In this document: in pieces, positions 41,409-50,131 of the stretch
How the letters are laid out: each line of letters begins with the position of its first letter
Numbering within the stretch: position 1 is the first letter of the stretch
Notes under the pieces: generated by a model
Databases searched by the model: none
What the model was told of the DNA's origin: nothing
What the model saw: the letters and a program-made list of their open reading frames with translations, nothing else
Assembly: GCF_004919095.1 (NCBI RefSeq)
Contig: NZ_STGJ01000001.1
Location: 1 to 64,000 of the forward strand
Length of the DNA: 64,000 nt
Direction of reading: 5' to 3'
Source: Crenobacter intestini
GTDB lineage: Bacteria > Pseudomonadota > Gammaproteobacteria > Burkholderiales > Chromobacteriaceae
Position numbers and translations under genes: made by a program

Positions 41409-42083
41409 CTACGCCCGTTTGCGCGTAGCGGCGGCCTTGGCGCTCTGCTTGCCGGCGGGCTTCTTGGCGGCTGCCTTGCGGGTGGCGCGTTTGGGTGCCT
41501 TGGCTACCTGTTTGCGCGGGCTGACACCTGACTTTGCCTGCTGCCTGCTGCGGTTTTTCCCGGTCTTGGCCTGTTGCCTGGCCTTGCCGGCAGACGCTGC
41601 CTGGCGCGGCTTGACATGGTTGCCGGCCTTTTTGGCGCGTACCGCCTTGGCTTCCCTGGTGCTCTGGCGGGCCTTGCCGGCCTTGGCCGTGCGGGTGCTG
41701 GCCGACTTTGCGACCTGTTTCTTGTTGCCGCCACGCTTGGCTTTCACGCTGGCCTTGTGTACGCGCTTGGTGCCTGCTGCCTTGACGGAGCGGGTGCCTT
41801 GGCGCGCCTTGACGGCCTTGGTCGAGCGTGCCTTGCGGACGTTGGGAGCCGCCTGCTTGGCATGGCGGGCCGTCTTGGCGGTCGCCTTGCGGCCGGTGTC
41901 CGCGCGCTTGCCGTCCAGTTTGGTGGCATGGCTGTTGCTTGGGCTTGCGGCGCGCGGCTTGCTGGGCGCGCTGCGGAAGCTGGGGCCGAAGTCGCCGGGT
42001 AGCGGGGCGTCTTCTGCGTAGGCCGCAGGCGAGACGGCTAGCGTCAGTGCGACGAAGGCTGGCAGTAAATTGCGCAAAAACAT
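41409..42083 (-). CDS. Exported polybasic, histone-H1-like low-complexity protein
   Basis: 224 residues from the ATG at 42083 (a TTG at 42092 is possible; neither has a clear Shine-Dalgarno). Residues 1-23 (MFLRNLLPAFVALTLAVSPAAYA) form a clear Sec signal peptide. The mature part has about 30 percent Lys plus Arg, many Ala, Gly and Thr, almost no acidic or aromatic residues, and loose AxKA(R/K) repeats, a composition like histone H1 or AlgP C-terminal tails. I recognise no domain. A basic exported protein would bind DNA, LPS or other polyanions outside the cytoplasm, but that is inference from composition only. It lies between tRNA-Thr and a divergent amino acid binding lipoprotein gene. Confidence 0.7.
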   Translation of the reverse strand: MFLRNLLPAFVALTLAVSPAAYAEDAPLPGDFGPSFRSAPSKPRAASPSNSHATKLDGKRADTGRKATAKTARHAKQAAPNVRKARSTKAVKARQGTRSVKAAGTKRVHKASVKAKRGGNKKQVAKSASTRTAKAGKARQSTREAKAVRAKKAGNHVKPRQAASAGKARQQAKTGKNRSRQQAKSGVSPRKQVAKAPKRATRKAAAKKPAGKQSAKAAATRKRA

Positions 42084-42127
42084 GGTATTCAAGGTGGATT
42101 TAATTCTGCAAAAAAAATGCCAATACG

Positions 42128-42156
42128 TTGTTGCGGCATCGGTGGGTTGTTATAGT
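42128..42156 (+). promoter_or_regulatory. Promoter of the amino acid ABC genes
   Basis: TTGTTG (42128-42133) and TATAGT (42151-42156) with a 17-bp spacer, 63 bp upstream of the binding-protein ATG. A small AGCCCG/CGGGCT hairpin lies in the leader. Confidence 0.6.
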
Positions 42157-42218
42157 AACACGCAGCCCGCACGGGCTTTGCGTTGGCCGCTTATTCAATC
42201 AATAAGGAGAGACCTGGG

Positions 42219-43031
42219 ATGAAACAGAACAGAAGGACTTTGCTGGCGACCATGCTGGCCGGCGTTTTCGTGCTGGCGGGCTGCGGACAGAAGGATGAAG
42301 CGGCGGCGCCGGGCGCGGCCAGCGCGCCGCAGGCTGCGGCAGAAGAAAAGGTGTACGTGGTCGGCTCCGACGCCGCGTACGCGCCGTTCGAATTCCAGAA
42401 CGAGAAGGGCGAAGTGGTCGGCTTTGACGTCGACGTGCTCAACGCGGTCGCCGACAAGGGTGGCTTCAAGGTCAAGGTGGTGAACACGCCGTGGGAAGGC
42501 ATCTTCGCGACGCTCGACCAGGGTGACCGCGACATCATCGTGTCGTCGGTGACGATCACCGACGAGCGCAAGCAGTCGATGGATTTCTCGGAGCCGTACT
42601 TCGAGGCGCGCCAGCTGATCGCCACCGGCAAGGGCGGCGAGGCCATCAAGTCGTTCCAGGACCTGAAGGGCAAGAAGGTCGCCGTGCAGACCGGCACTAC
42701 CGGCGACGAAGTGGTGCAGAAGCTGCTGGGCAAGACCAGCCCGGACATCAAGCGCTTCGAGAGCCTGCCTTTGGCGATCAAGGAGCTCGAGAACGGCGGC
42801 GTCCAGGCAGTGGTCGGCGACAACGGCGTGGTCGCCAACTACGTGACCAACAACCCGCAGGCCAACCTGCGCATGGTCGAGGACACCCAGAGCTTCCAGC
42901 CCGAGTTCTACGGCATGGCAGTGAAGAAGGGTAACCAGGAACTGCTGGACAAGCTCAACAAGGGCATCCAGGCGATCAAGGCCGACGGCACCTACGACAA
43001 GATCCACACGCAGTACTTCGGCAGCAAGTAA
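42219..43031 (+). CDS. Polar amino acid ABC transporter, substrate-binding lipoprotein
   Basis: 270 residues. The N-terminal lipobox LAGC (Cys about 21) marks a lipid-anchored protein. After an Ala-rich linker the family 3 solute-binding fold begins with VVGSDAAYAPFEFQNEKGEVVGFDVDV (shortened) and contains WEGIFATLDQGDRDIIVSSVTI and a late GMAVKKGNQELLDKLNKGIQ. The DxAYxPFxF..FD pattern is that of the glutamine/lysine-arginine-ornithine group. AAGGAGAGA lies before ATG. It is followed by its permease; the ATPase gene is not nearby. Confidence 0.87.
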   Translation: MKQNRRTLLATMLAGVFVLAGCGQKDEAAAPGAASAPQAAAEEKVYVVGSDAAYAPFEFQNEKGEVVGFDVDVLNAVADKGGFKVKVVNTPWEGIFATLDQGDRDIIVSSVTITDERKQSMDFSEPYFEARQLIATGKGGEAIKSFQDLKGKKVAVQTGTTGDEVVQKLLGKTSPDIKRFESLPLAIKELENGGVQAVVGDNGVVANYVTNNPQANLRMVEDTQSFQPEFYGMAVKKGNQELLDKLNKGIQAIKADGTYDKIHTQYFGSK

Positions 43032-43091
43032 GCTTTTGCAACGACGACCCGGCGGCTTTCGCCGCCGGGCGGAACACTCTCGGAGAAGAGG

Positions 43092-43835
43092 ATGGATTTA
43101 CGCTGGGGAATGATTGTCGAGTACGCGCCACTCTTTGTTGACGGCGCGATCATGACGTTGGTGATCACCTTTTTCGCGGTGATCGTCGGGACCCTGATCG
43201 GTCTCTTTATGGGGATGGCGCGCCTGGCGAGCGCCCCGCACGGCTTTGCCAAGTATTTTCTCGAATTCTTCGTGCGCTGGCCGGCCACGGCCTACGTGAC
43301 CTTCTTCCGTGGCACGCCCCTGTTCGTGCAGATCCTGCTCGCGCACTTCGCGCTGATGCCGACGCTGATCCACCCGGTCGACGGCCTGCTGCTCGACGGT
43401 GACCTCGCGCGTGAGATCCGCCAAAACTACGGCGCCTTCATCTCGGGCCTGCTCGCGCTGACGCTGAACGCCGGCGCGTACATCACCGAGATCTTCCGCG
43501 CGGGCATCCAGTCGATCGACAAGGGGCAGGTCGAGGCGGCGCGCTCGCTGGGTCTCTCCTACGGGCAGGCGATGCGTTTCGTGGTGGTGCCGCAGGCGTT
43601 CCGCCGCATGCTGCCGCCCTTGGGTAACGAGGCGATCATGCTGCTCAAGGACTCGTCGCTCGTCTCGGCGATCGGTCTGGCCGAGCTCGCCTTCGCCGCG
43701 CGCACGGTGGCCGGCGTCTACTCGCGTTACTGGGAACCCTACCTGACCATTTCCTTCATGTACCTCGCGCTGACCATGTTGATGGCCTGGGGTTTGTCGA
43801 GGCTGGAGAAGCGTTACCAGGTCGCCGGACGCTAG
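43092..43835 (+). CDS. Polar amino acid ABC transporter permease
   Basis: 247 residues, HisM/GlnP-type permease with about five membrane helices. FFRGTPLFVQILLAHFAL and the EAA loop GQVEAARSLGLSYGQAMRFV followed by LPPLGNEAIMLLKDSSLVSA are family signatures. An insertion between the second and third helices (MPTLIHPVDGLLLDGDLARE) is longer than in E. coli GlnP. GGAGAAGAGG precedes ATG, 60 bp after the lipoprotein gene. A strong terminator follows, so the ATPase must be encoded elsewhere. Confidence 0.88.
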   Translation: MDLRWGMIVEYAPLFVDGAIMTLVITFFAVIVGTLIGLFMGMARLASAPHGFAKYFLEFFVRWPATAYVTFFRGTPLFVQILLAHFALMPTLIHPVDGLLLDGDLAREIRQNYGAFISGLLALTLNAGAYITEIFRAGIQSIDKGQVEAARSLGLSYGQAMRFVVVPQAFRRMLPPLGNEAIMLLKDSSLVSAIGLAELAFAARTVAGVYSRYWEPYLTISFMYLALTMLMAWGLSRLEKRYQVAGR

Positions 43836-43852
43836 CGCGTCGCGCGATCCGC

Positions 43853-43883
43853 CACAAAGGCCGGCCATGCGCCGGCCTTTGTG
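43853..43883. terminator. Bidirectional-type terminator after the ABC permease
   Basis: CACAAAGGCCGGC (43853-43865) pairs perfectly over 13 bp with GCCGGCCTTTGTG (43871-43883) around CATGC. No long T-run beyond the stem's own TTT. Confidence 0.75.
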
Positions 43884-43913
43884 CTGTCAGGCCATGCGGG
43901 CAGGGGCTGCGCA

Positions 43914-43922
43914 TGATAGAAT
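43914..43922 (+). promoter_or_regulatory. Extended -10 element before gyrA
   Basis: TGATAGAAT provides an extended -10 (TGnTAGAAT) 40 bp before the gyrA ATG; no good -35 hexamer is visible. Confidence 0.45.
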
Positions 43923-43962
43923 CCCGAGTTATTGCCATCAAAAGAAGACAAGCGCGTAACCC

Positions 43963-46629
43963 ATGACAGATCAGCTTTTCGCCAAGGAAACGATCCCGGT
44001 CAGCCTGGAAGAGGAGATGCGTCGTTCCTACCTCGATTACGCGATGAGCGTGATCGTGGGGCGCGCCCTGCCGGACGTCCGCGACGGCCTCAAGCCGGTA
44101 CACCGCCGTGTGCTGTTCGCGATGCACGAGCTCTCCAACGACTGGAACCGTGCGTACAAGAAGTCGGCGCGTATCGTCGGCGACGTGATCGGTAAGTACC
44201 ACCCGCACGGCGACATCGCCGTGTACGACACCATCGTGCGCATGGCGCAGGACTTTTCCTTGCGCTACCCGCTGGTCGACGGCCAGGGCAACTTCGGTTC
44301 GGTCGACGGCGACAACGCCGCGGCGATGCGTTACACCGAAATCCGCATGGCGCGCATCGCGCACGAACTGTTGGCCGACATCGAGAAGGAAACGGTCGAC
44401 TTCGGCCCGAACTACGACGGCTCCGAACACGAACCCTTGGTGCTGCCGGCCAAGATCCCGAACCTGCTGATCAACGGCAGCTCCGGCATCGCGGTGGGCA
44501 TGGCGACCAATATCCCGCCGCACAACCTGGTCGAAGTGGTCGACGCCTGCCTGGCGCTGCTCGCCAACAGCGAGCTGGGCATCGACGAGATCATCGACAT
44601 CATCCCGGCGCCGGACTTCCCGACCGCCGGCATCATCTACGGCCTCGCCGGCGTCAAGGAAGGTTACCGTACCGGCCGCGGCCGCGTGATCATGCGCGCG
44701 CGCACCCACTTCGAGGATATCGGCAAGGGCGACCGCCAGGCGATCATCGTCGACGAGCTGCCGTACCAGGTGAACAAGGCGCGCCTGCTCGAGCGCATCA
44801 GCGAGCTGGTGCGCGAGAAGCAGATCGAAGGCATCTCCGATCTACGCGACGAGTCGGACAAGTCCGGCATGCGCATGGTGATCGAGCTCAAGCGCGGCGA
44901 AATGCCCGAGGTGGTGCTCAACCAGCTGTTCAAGCTGACCCAGCTGCAGGACAGCTTCGGCATCAATATGGTCGCGCTGGTCGACGGCCAGCCGCGCCTG
45001 TTGAACATCAAGCAGGTGCTGGAAGAGTTCCTGCGCCACCGCCGCGAAGTCGTCACCCGCCGCACCATTTACGAACTCAAGAAGGCGCGCGACCGCGGCC
45101 ACGTGCTCGAAGGCCTGGCCGTCGCACTCTCCAACGTCGACGAGATCATCGCCCTGATCAAGGCGTCGCAGACGCCGGCCGAGGCGAAAGCCGGCCTGAT
45201 GGTCCGCGCCTGGCGTTCTGAGCTGGTCGAGGAGATGCTCTCGCGCGTCGACGCGACCATGGCACGCCCCGAGTGGCTGCCGGAAGGCTTCGGCCTGTCG
45301 CAGGACGGCTACCGCCTGTCCGAGACGCAGGCGCAGGCGATCCTCGACTTGCGCCTGCAGCGCCTGACCGGCCTCGAGCAGGACAAGATCGTCGGCGAGT
45401 ACCGCGAAGTGATGGCGCAGATCCTCGATTTGATCGACATCCTGTCGCGCGCCGAGCGCGTGAGCGCGATCATTTCCGAAGAGCTGTGCGCGATCAAGGC
45501 GCAGTTCGGCGATACGCGCCGCTCCGAGATCGAGCCCTTCGGTGCCGACATCAATATCGAAGACTTGATCACCCCGCAGGACATGGTGGTCACCATCTCG
45601 CACGCCGGCTACATCAAGGCGCAGCCGGTCGGCGACTACCAGAGCCAGCGCCGCGGCGGGCGCGGCAAGCTGGCGGCGGCGACCAAGGACGACGACTTCG
45701 TCGAGACGCTGTTCGTCGCCAACACGCACAACTACCTGCTGTGCTTCTCCAGCCTGGGGCGCTGCCACTGGATCAAGGTGTACAACCTGCCGCAGGGCGG
45801 GCGCACCAGCCGCGGCAAGCCGATGGTCAACGTGCTGACGCTGCAGGACGGCGAGAAGATCAACGCGGTGCTGCCGGTGAAGGAATTCACCGACGACCAG
45901 TTCGTGTTCATGGCCACCGCCAACGGCACCGTCAAGAAGACCCCGCTGGTCGACTTCTCGCGCCCGCGCGCGGCCGGCATCATCGCGATCAACCTCGAAG
46001 AGGGCAACTACCTGGTCGCGGTCGCGCTGACCCGCGGCAAGGCCGCCGCCGTGCTGGGTGACGAGGACGAGGTGCTGGACGAGGGCGTGGCGGACGAGGA
46101 GCTCGAAGGCGGCGATATCGCCGGCGAGGGCGACGAGGTGATGCTGTTCTCCGACGCCGGCAAGTCGGTGCGCTTCAGCCAGAGCAAGGTGCGCCCGATG
46201 GGCCGCACGTCCAAGGGCGTGCGCGGCATGAAGCTATCCGAAGGCCAGCAGCTGATCTCGCTCTTGGTCACCAACGAGGCGACGCAGCAGGTGCTCACCG
46301 CGACCGAAAACGGCTACGGCAAGCGCACGCCGGTCGGCGACTACCGCCTGTCCGGCCGCGGCACGCAGGGCGTGATCGCGATCGATACCAGCGAGCGCAA
46401 CGGCAAGCTGGTCGCCGCCAAGCTGGTCGAGGAGAGCGACGACGTGATGCTGATCACCACCGGCGGCGTGCTGATCCGTACCCAGGTCTCGGAAGTGCGC
46501 GAGACCGGCCGTACGGCGCAGGGCGTGAAGCTGATCAACCTCGACGAGGGCGAGAAGCTGATCGGCCTGGAGAAGGTCGCCGACGCGGGCGGTGACACTG
46601 ACGACGGCGCCGCCGAAGGCGAGGCGTAA
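43963..46629 (+). CDS. gyrA: DNA gyrase subunit A
   Basis: 888 residues. The N-terminal breakage-reunion domain has the catalytic tyrosine Tyr124 ([12 protein letters not shown]. coli Tyr122). The C-terminal six-bladed pinwheel has a GyrA box in QRRGGRGK (about 560). The quinolone region reads [11 protein letters not shown]: Ile85 stands where E. coli has Ser83, while Asp89 (E. coli Asp87) is kept. An acidic insertion rich in Glu and Asp lies between C-terminal blades (about 699-725). Together with GyrB it introduces negative supercoils. The ribosome site is weak; the stop overlaps the next gene's ATG. Confidence 0.97.
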   Translation: MTDQLFAKETIPVSLEEEMRRSYLDYAMSVIVGRALPDVRDGLKPVHRRVLFAMHELSNDWNRAYKKSARIVGDVIGKYHPHGDIAVYDTIVRMAQDFSLRYPLVDGQGNFGSVDGDNAAAMRYTEIRMARIAHELLADIEKETVDFGPNYDGSEHEPLVLPAKIPNLLINGSSGIAVGMATNIPPHNLVEVVDACLALLANSELGIDEIIDIIPAPDFPTAGIIYGLAGVKEGYRTGRGRVIMRARTHFEDIGKGDRQAIIVDELPYQVNKARLLERISELVREKQIEGISDLRDESDKSGMRMVIELKRGEMPEVVLNQLFKLTQLQDSFGINMVALVDGQPRLLNIKQVLEEFLRHRREVVTRRTIYELKKARDRGHVLEGLAVALSNVDEIIALIKASQTPAEAKAGLMVRAWRSELVEEMLSRVDATMARPEWLPEGFGLSQDGYRLSETQAQAILDLRLQRLTGLEQDKIVGEYREVMAQILDLIDILSRAERVSAIISEELCAIKAQFGDTRRSEIEPFGADINIEDLITPQDMVVTISHAGYIKAQPVGDYQSQRRGGRGKLAAATKDDDFVETLFVANTHNYLLCFSSLGRCHWIKVYNLPQGGRTSRGKPMVNVLTLQDGEKINAVLPVKEFTDDQFVFMATANGTVKKTPLVDFSRPRAAGIIAINLEEGNYLVAVALTRGKAAAVLGDEDEVLDEGVADEELEGGDIAGEGDEVMLFSDAGKSVRFSQSKVRPMGRTSKGVRGMKLSEGQQLISLLVTNEATQQVLTATENGYGKRTPVGDYRLSGRGTQGVIAIDTSERNGKLVAAKLVEESDDVMLITTGGVLIRTQVSEVRETGRTAQGVKLINLDEGEKLIGLEKVADAGGDTDDGAAEGEA

Positions 46630-47096
46630 TGGTGCCCTCGCCGGTCAACGCACAGGTGCTGGAGGCGATGGGGCAACTCTTCGTCTCCTTGCCGCACTGC
46701 GAGACGCTGGGCATGCGCTGGCACGGCACCGATGGCCGGCAGCCGACGCTGGTGGTCGACTGGAAGCCAGAGCTGGTCGGCAACCCGGCCACCGGCGTGC
46801 TGCACGGCGGGGTGATTACCTCGCTGGTCGACACCACCAGCGCGCTGGCCGTCTGCGCGCACCTGCCGGACTTCGAGACCATCGCCACGCTCGACTTGCG
46901 CATTGACTACCTGTCAGGCGCCAGGCAAGGGCTGCCGGTGTACTGCACGGCCGAATGCTACCGGCTCGCCAGCCAGGTCGCGTTCACCCGCGCGGTGTGC
47001 TACCAGGAGAGCCCCGAGCGGCCGATCGCGCACGGGGTCGCCACCTTCATGCGCGGCTCGAGCCCGATCCCGATGGTCGACAGGAGCGAATCATGA
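46629..47096 (+). CDS. PaaI-type hotdog thioesterase
   Basis: 155 residues, single hotdog domain. GVLHGGVITSLVDTTSALAV carries the conserved HGG and the helix-borne Asp of PaaI/YbgC-related thioesterases; ATLDLRIDYLSGA gives the central strand. It presumably hydrolyses a small acyl- or aryl-CoA. The start codon shares one base with the gyrA stop (TAATG), and the gene overlaps the next thioesterase by ATGA, so it is likely translated from the gyrA message. The substrate is unknown. Confidence 0.8.
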   Translation: MVPSPVNAQVLEAMGQLFVSLPHCETLGMRWHGTDGRQPTLVVDWKPELVGNPATGVLHGGVITSLVDTTSALAVCAHLPDFETIATLDLRIDYLSGARQGLPVYCTAECYRLASQVAFTRAVCYQESPERPIAHGVATFMRGSSPIPMVDRSES

Positions 47097-47533
47097 GCGA
47101 ATTCATGCAGCGCTTCAGCCAGCTGCGCGAGGCCAACGACTTTGCGGGCGTGATCGACGCGATCCCGTACGCGAAGCTGATGGGCGCGACCTTCGAGGTG
47201 ACGGACAGTGGCCTCCTGTTCGCCCTGCCGTTCAGCCCGCACAACGTCGGCAACACCCGTTTGCCGGCGCTGCACGGCGGGCTGATCGGCGGTTTCCTCG
47301 AGAACGCCGCGCTGATCCACCTGATCTGGAACCGCGAGAGCCAGGAGACGCCGAAGATCGTCAACTTCTCGCTGGACTACCTGCGCTCGGGCAAGCCGCA
47401 AACCTTGTACGCGCAGTGCGAGATCACCAAGCAGGGCAAGCGCGTCGCGCATGTGCTGATCGAAGCCTGGCAGGAAGACCGGGTCCGGCCAGTCGCGGTT
47501 GCCCGCGCACACTTTCTGTTATCGGCCGCGTAA
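47093..47533 (+). CDS. Second PaaI-type hotdog thioesterase
   Basis: 146 residues, hotdog fold with ALHGGLIGGFLENAALIHLI (HGG motif and helix) and NFSLDYLRSGKPQTLYAQCE. It differs considerably from its upstream neighbour; Glu stands where the neighbour has Asp in the active helix. The tandem pair may form a heteromer or be two homotetramers. The ATGA overlap at 47093 indicates translational coupling. It ends 24 bp before serC. Confidence 0.8.
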   Translation: MSEFMQRFSQLREANDFAGVIDAIPYAKLMGATFEVTDSGLLFALPFSPHNVGNTRLPALHGGLIGGFLENAALIHLIWNRESQETPKIVNFSLDYLRSGKPQTLYAQCEITKQGKRVAHVLIEAWQEDRVRPVAVARAHFLLSAA

Positions 47534-47557
47534 GCGCGGCCAAGGTCGGGAAGCCAT

Positions 47558-48640
47558 ATGAGCAAACTCTACAATTTCTCCGCGGGTCCGGCGTTGTTGC
47601 CGCACCCGGTGCTGGCCGAAGCGCAGGCGCAGATGTTCGACTGGCACGGCAGCGGCCTGTCGGTGATGGAAATGAGCCATCGCGGACGCGAGTTCATGGA
47701 AATCATCCATGACGCCGAGGCGGACCTGCGCGAACTCTTGAACGTGCCGGCCGGCTACAAGGTGTTGTTCCTGCAAGGCGGCGCGTCGCAACAGTTCGCC
47801 ATGGTGCCGCTCAACCTGATGGGCGAGGGCGGCCACGCCGACTACATCGACTCCGGCCACTGGTCGCGCCTGGCGATCAAGGAAGCGCGCCGCTACGGCC
47901 GCGTCGACGTCATCGCCAGCAGCGAGGCGTCGGCGTACACGACGGTGCCGCAGGCGGGCAGCTACCAGGGCACGGCCGGCGCGTCCTACCTGCACTACAC
48001 GTCGAACGAGACCATCAACGGCGTCGAGTTTCCGTACATCCCTGAGAGCGCGGCGCCGCTGGTCTGTGACATGTCGAGCGACTTCCTGTCGGGCGAGATC
48101 GAGGTGTCGCGCTTCGGCCTGATCTACGCCGGCGCGCAGAAGAACATCGGCCCGTCAGGCATGGTGGTGGTGGTCGTGCGCGAAGACCTGCTCGGCCACG
48201 CATTGCCTGCTACGCCGACCATGCTCGACTACCGCGTGCACGCCGACGCCGACTCGATGTACAACACACCGCCGACCTGGCCGATCTACATCGCTGGCCT
48301 CGTCTTCAAGTGGTTGAAGGCGCAGGGCGGCCTGCGCGGCATCGCCGCGCTCAATAGCGAAAAGGCGGGGCTGCTCTACCACGCGATCGACGCGAGCGGC
48401 GGTTTCTACCGCGCGCCGGTGGAGGTGGCGGCGCGCTCGCAGATGAACGTGGTGTTCCGCCTGGCCGACGACGCGCTCGACGAGGCTTTCCTTGCCGGCG
48501 CCAAGAAGGCGGGGCTCGTCCAGCTCAAGGGTCACCGCGTCGCCGGCGGCATGCGCGCGTCGATCTACAACGCGATGCCGGTCGAAGGCGTGAAGGCGCT
48601 GGTAGGTTATATGCAGGAATTCGCCCGCCAGCACGGCTAA
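47558..48640 (+). CDS. serC: Phosphoserine aminotransferase
   Basis: 360 residues, class V PLP aminotransferase. YNFSAGPALLPHPVL at the N-terminus, FLQGGASQQFAMVPLNL, the PLP lysine in GLIYAGAQKNIGPSG, and the closing GGMRASIYNAMPVEGVKAL are SerC hallmarks at the usual length. It forms 3-phosphoserine in serine synthesis and also acts in pyridoxal phosphate synthesis. GGGAAG precedes the ATG. Position after gyrA is conserved in Betaproteobacteria. Confidence 0.96.
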   Translation: MSKLYNFSAGPALLPHPVLAEAQAQMFDWHGSGLSVMEMSHRGREFMEIIHDAEADLRELLNVPAGYKVLFLQGGASQQFAMVPLNLMGEGGHADYIDSGHWSRLAIKEARRYGRVDVIASSEASAYTTVPQAGSYQGTAGASYLHYTSNETINGVEFPYIPESAAPLVCDMSSDFLSGEIEVSRFGLIYAGAQKNIGPSGMVVVVVREDLLGHALPATPTMLDYRVHADADSMYNTPPTWPIYIAGLVFKWLKAQGGLRGIAALNSEKAGLLYHAIDASGGFYRAPVEVAARSQMNVVFRLADDALDEAFLAGAKKAGLVQLKGHRVAGGMRASIYNAMPVEGVKALVGYMQEFARQHG

Positions 48641-48659
48641 AGGCCAACCCGAACGAGAG

Positions 48660-48683
48660 AACCCGCCGCTGGCGGGTTTTTTT
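48660..48683 (+). terminator. Rho-independent terminator after serC
   Basis: AACCCGCC pairs with GGCGGGTT around GCT, and seven T residues follow (48677-48683). It cleanly ends the gyrA-serC run. Confidence 0.9.
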
Positions 48684-48722
48684 GGCTCGCCCTCAAGTAA
48701 TGACATAAAGATATAAATAAAC

Positions 48723-49928
48723 ATGAAGCATTCGCACGTCCGCCTGCTGCTCGCCTGCGGGGTCATCGTGTCGCTGAGCATGGGCATCCGCCATGGCTTC
48801 GGCTTCTTCCTCGCGCCGCTGACCATGGAGTTTGGCTGGACGCGCGAAGCGTTCGCCTTCGCGATCGGCCTGCAAAACCTGGTGTGGGGCATGGCGCAGC
48901 CCTTTTGTGGTGCGCTGGCCGACCGGCACGGGCCGGGGAGGGTGCTGATCGGCGGTAGCCTGGTCTACGCGGCGGGCCTGATGCTGATCACCGTATCGGC
49001 GACGCCGGCTGCCTTCGCGCTGTCGGCTGGCGTGCTGGTCGGCATCGCGATGGCGTGCACGACCTATAGCGTGATCTTCGGCGTGGTCGGGCGGGTGGTG
49101 CCGGTGGCTTACCGCTCGCGTGCGCTGGGGCTGACCGCCGCCGCCGGCTCGTTCGGCCAGTTCGCGATGGTGCCGATCGAGCGCAGCCTGATCGACGGCG
49201 CGGGCTGGATGCCGGCGCTGATGATCCTCGCGGCGATGACGCTTTTGATCATCCCGGCAACAAGGGTGCCCGCCGCCATGGACGCCACCCCCAGGCACGG
49301 GGGCGCGCATCCGCCCTTGCTTGCCGAGATGGCGCGCCAGTTCGCGCGCGCATGGCGAGTGCGGGGCTTCCGCCTGCTGATGGCCGGCTACTTCGTGTGC
49401 GGCTTCCAGGTGGTGTTCATCGGCGTGCACCTGCCGGCCTACCTGAAGGACCACGGCCTGTCCGGGGCAGTGGCGAGCCTTGCGCTGGCGCTGATCGGGC
49501 TCTTCAACATCTTCGGCACCTTCAGCGCGGGGGAGCTGGGCAGCCGCTTTGCCAAGCCGCGCCTGCTCTCGGGGATCTACCTTGCGCGCAGCGTGGTGAT
49601 CGCCGCCTACCTGCTGCTGCCGCTAAGCGCCCTGTCGACCGCGGTGTTCGCCGCCGCGATGGGCTTTTTGTGGCTGTCGACGGTGCCGCTGACCAACGGC
49701 GTGATCGCCAGCCAGTTCGGCGTCGCCAACCTGGGCCTGCTCTCCGGTGCGGTGTTCTTCTCGCATCAGGTCGGCAGCTTCCTCGGCGTGTGGCTGGGCG
49801 GGATGATCTACGACCGTACCGGCAGCTACGACCTGGTGTGGGGCGGTGCGATCGTGCTGGGCGTGCTCGCAAGCCTGGCGAGCTACCCGATCAGCGAGGG
49901 CCCGGTGGCCGAGCAGGTCGCCGCATGA
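48723..49928 (+). CDS. MFS transporter
   Basis: 401 residues, twelve predicted membrane helices of the major facilitator superfamily. GALADRHGPGRVLIGG (loop 2-3) matches the MFS motif A, and the central loop (about 185-210) separates two six-helix halves. It resembles YbfB/monocarboxylate-type MFS carriers in length; the substrate is not readable. No Shine-Dalgarno precedes the ATG; instead an AT-rich ATATAAAT lies 5-12 bp upstream, as for a leaderless message. Its stop overlaps a 37-codon ORF by ATGA. Confidence 0.82.
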   Translation: MKHSHVRLLLACGVIVSLSMGIRHGFGFFLAPLTMEFGWTREAFAFAIGLQNLVWGMAQPFCGALADRHGPGRVLIGGSLVYAAGLMLITVSATPAAFALSAGVLVGIAMACTTYSVIFGVVGRVVPVAYRSRALGLTAAAGSFGQFAMVPIERSLIDGAGWMPALMILAAMTLLIIPATRVPAAMDATPRHGGAHPPLLAEMARQFARAWRVRGFRLLMAGYFVCGFQVVFIGVHLPAYLKDHGLSGAVASLALALIGLFNIFGTFSAGELGSRFAKPRLLSGIYLARSVVIAAYLLLPLSALSTAVFAAAMGFLWLSTVPLTNGVIASQFGVANLGLLSGAVFFSHQVGSFLGVWLGGMIYDRTGSYDLVWGGAIVLGVLASLASYPISEGPVAEQVAA

Positions 49929-50038
49929 AGTGGGGCGGTGTGCTGTTGCTGGCGGCCGTGCTGGCGGGCGTGTTCGACGCCTACCTGTCACCGGCCTTCG
50001 TGATCGACACCGCCAACCTGCTCGCCGGCTGTGGCTGA
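49925..50038 (+). CDS. Small single-helix membrane protein, translationally coupled to the MFS gene
   Basis: 37 residues: MKWGGVLLLAAVLAGVFDAY then LSPAFVIDTANLLAGCG, stop TGA at 50036-50038. A hydrophobic helix spans about residues 5-17. The ATG overlaps the MFS stop (ATGA), the same junction type used throughout this genome for coupled genes. I know no family for it. A small accessory subunit of the carrier is possible. The risk is that it is chance coding in GC-rich DNA. Confidence 0.5.
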   Translation: MKWGGVLLLAAVLAGVFDAYLSPAFVIDTANLLAGCG

Positions 50039-50131
50039 ACGGTACGCAAGGGGTATCGGTACTTGCGGGCGAGGCCCAAGCCGTGGACACTTATGTAATT
50101 CGAGAAATTAGCGCAAATCTGAAAGAACAAC

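Noticed and set aside
40618-42021. + strand frames running through the tRNA (ending in LVPAAGFELATP-like peptides)
   Set aside because: This peptide is the well-known artefact of translating tRNA genes; the frame also runs antisense to liuA and the polybasic gene.
49352-50038. 228-codon frame overlapping the MFS gene in another phase
   Set aside because: Its first part is out of frame with the clear MFS protein. Only the last 37 codons after the ATGA junction are kept as a possible small gene.
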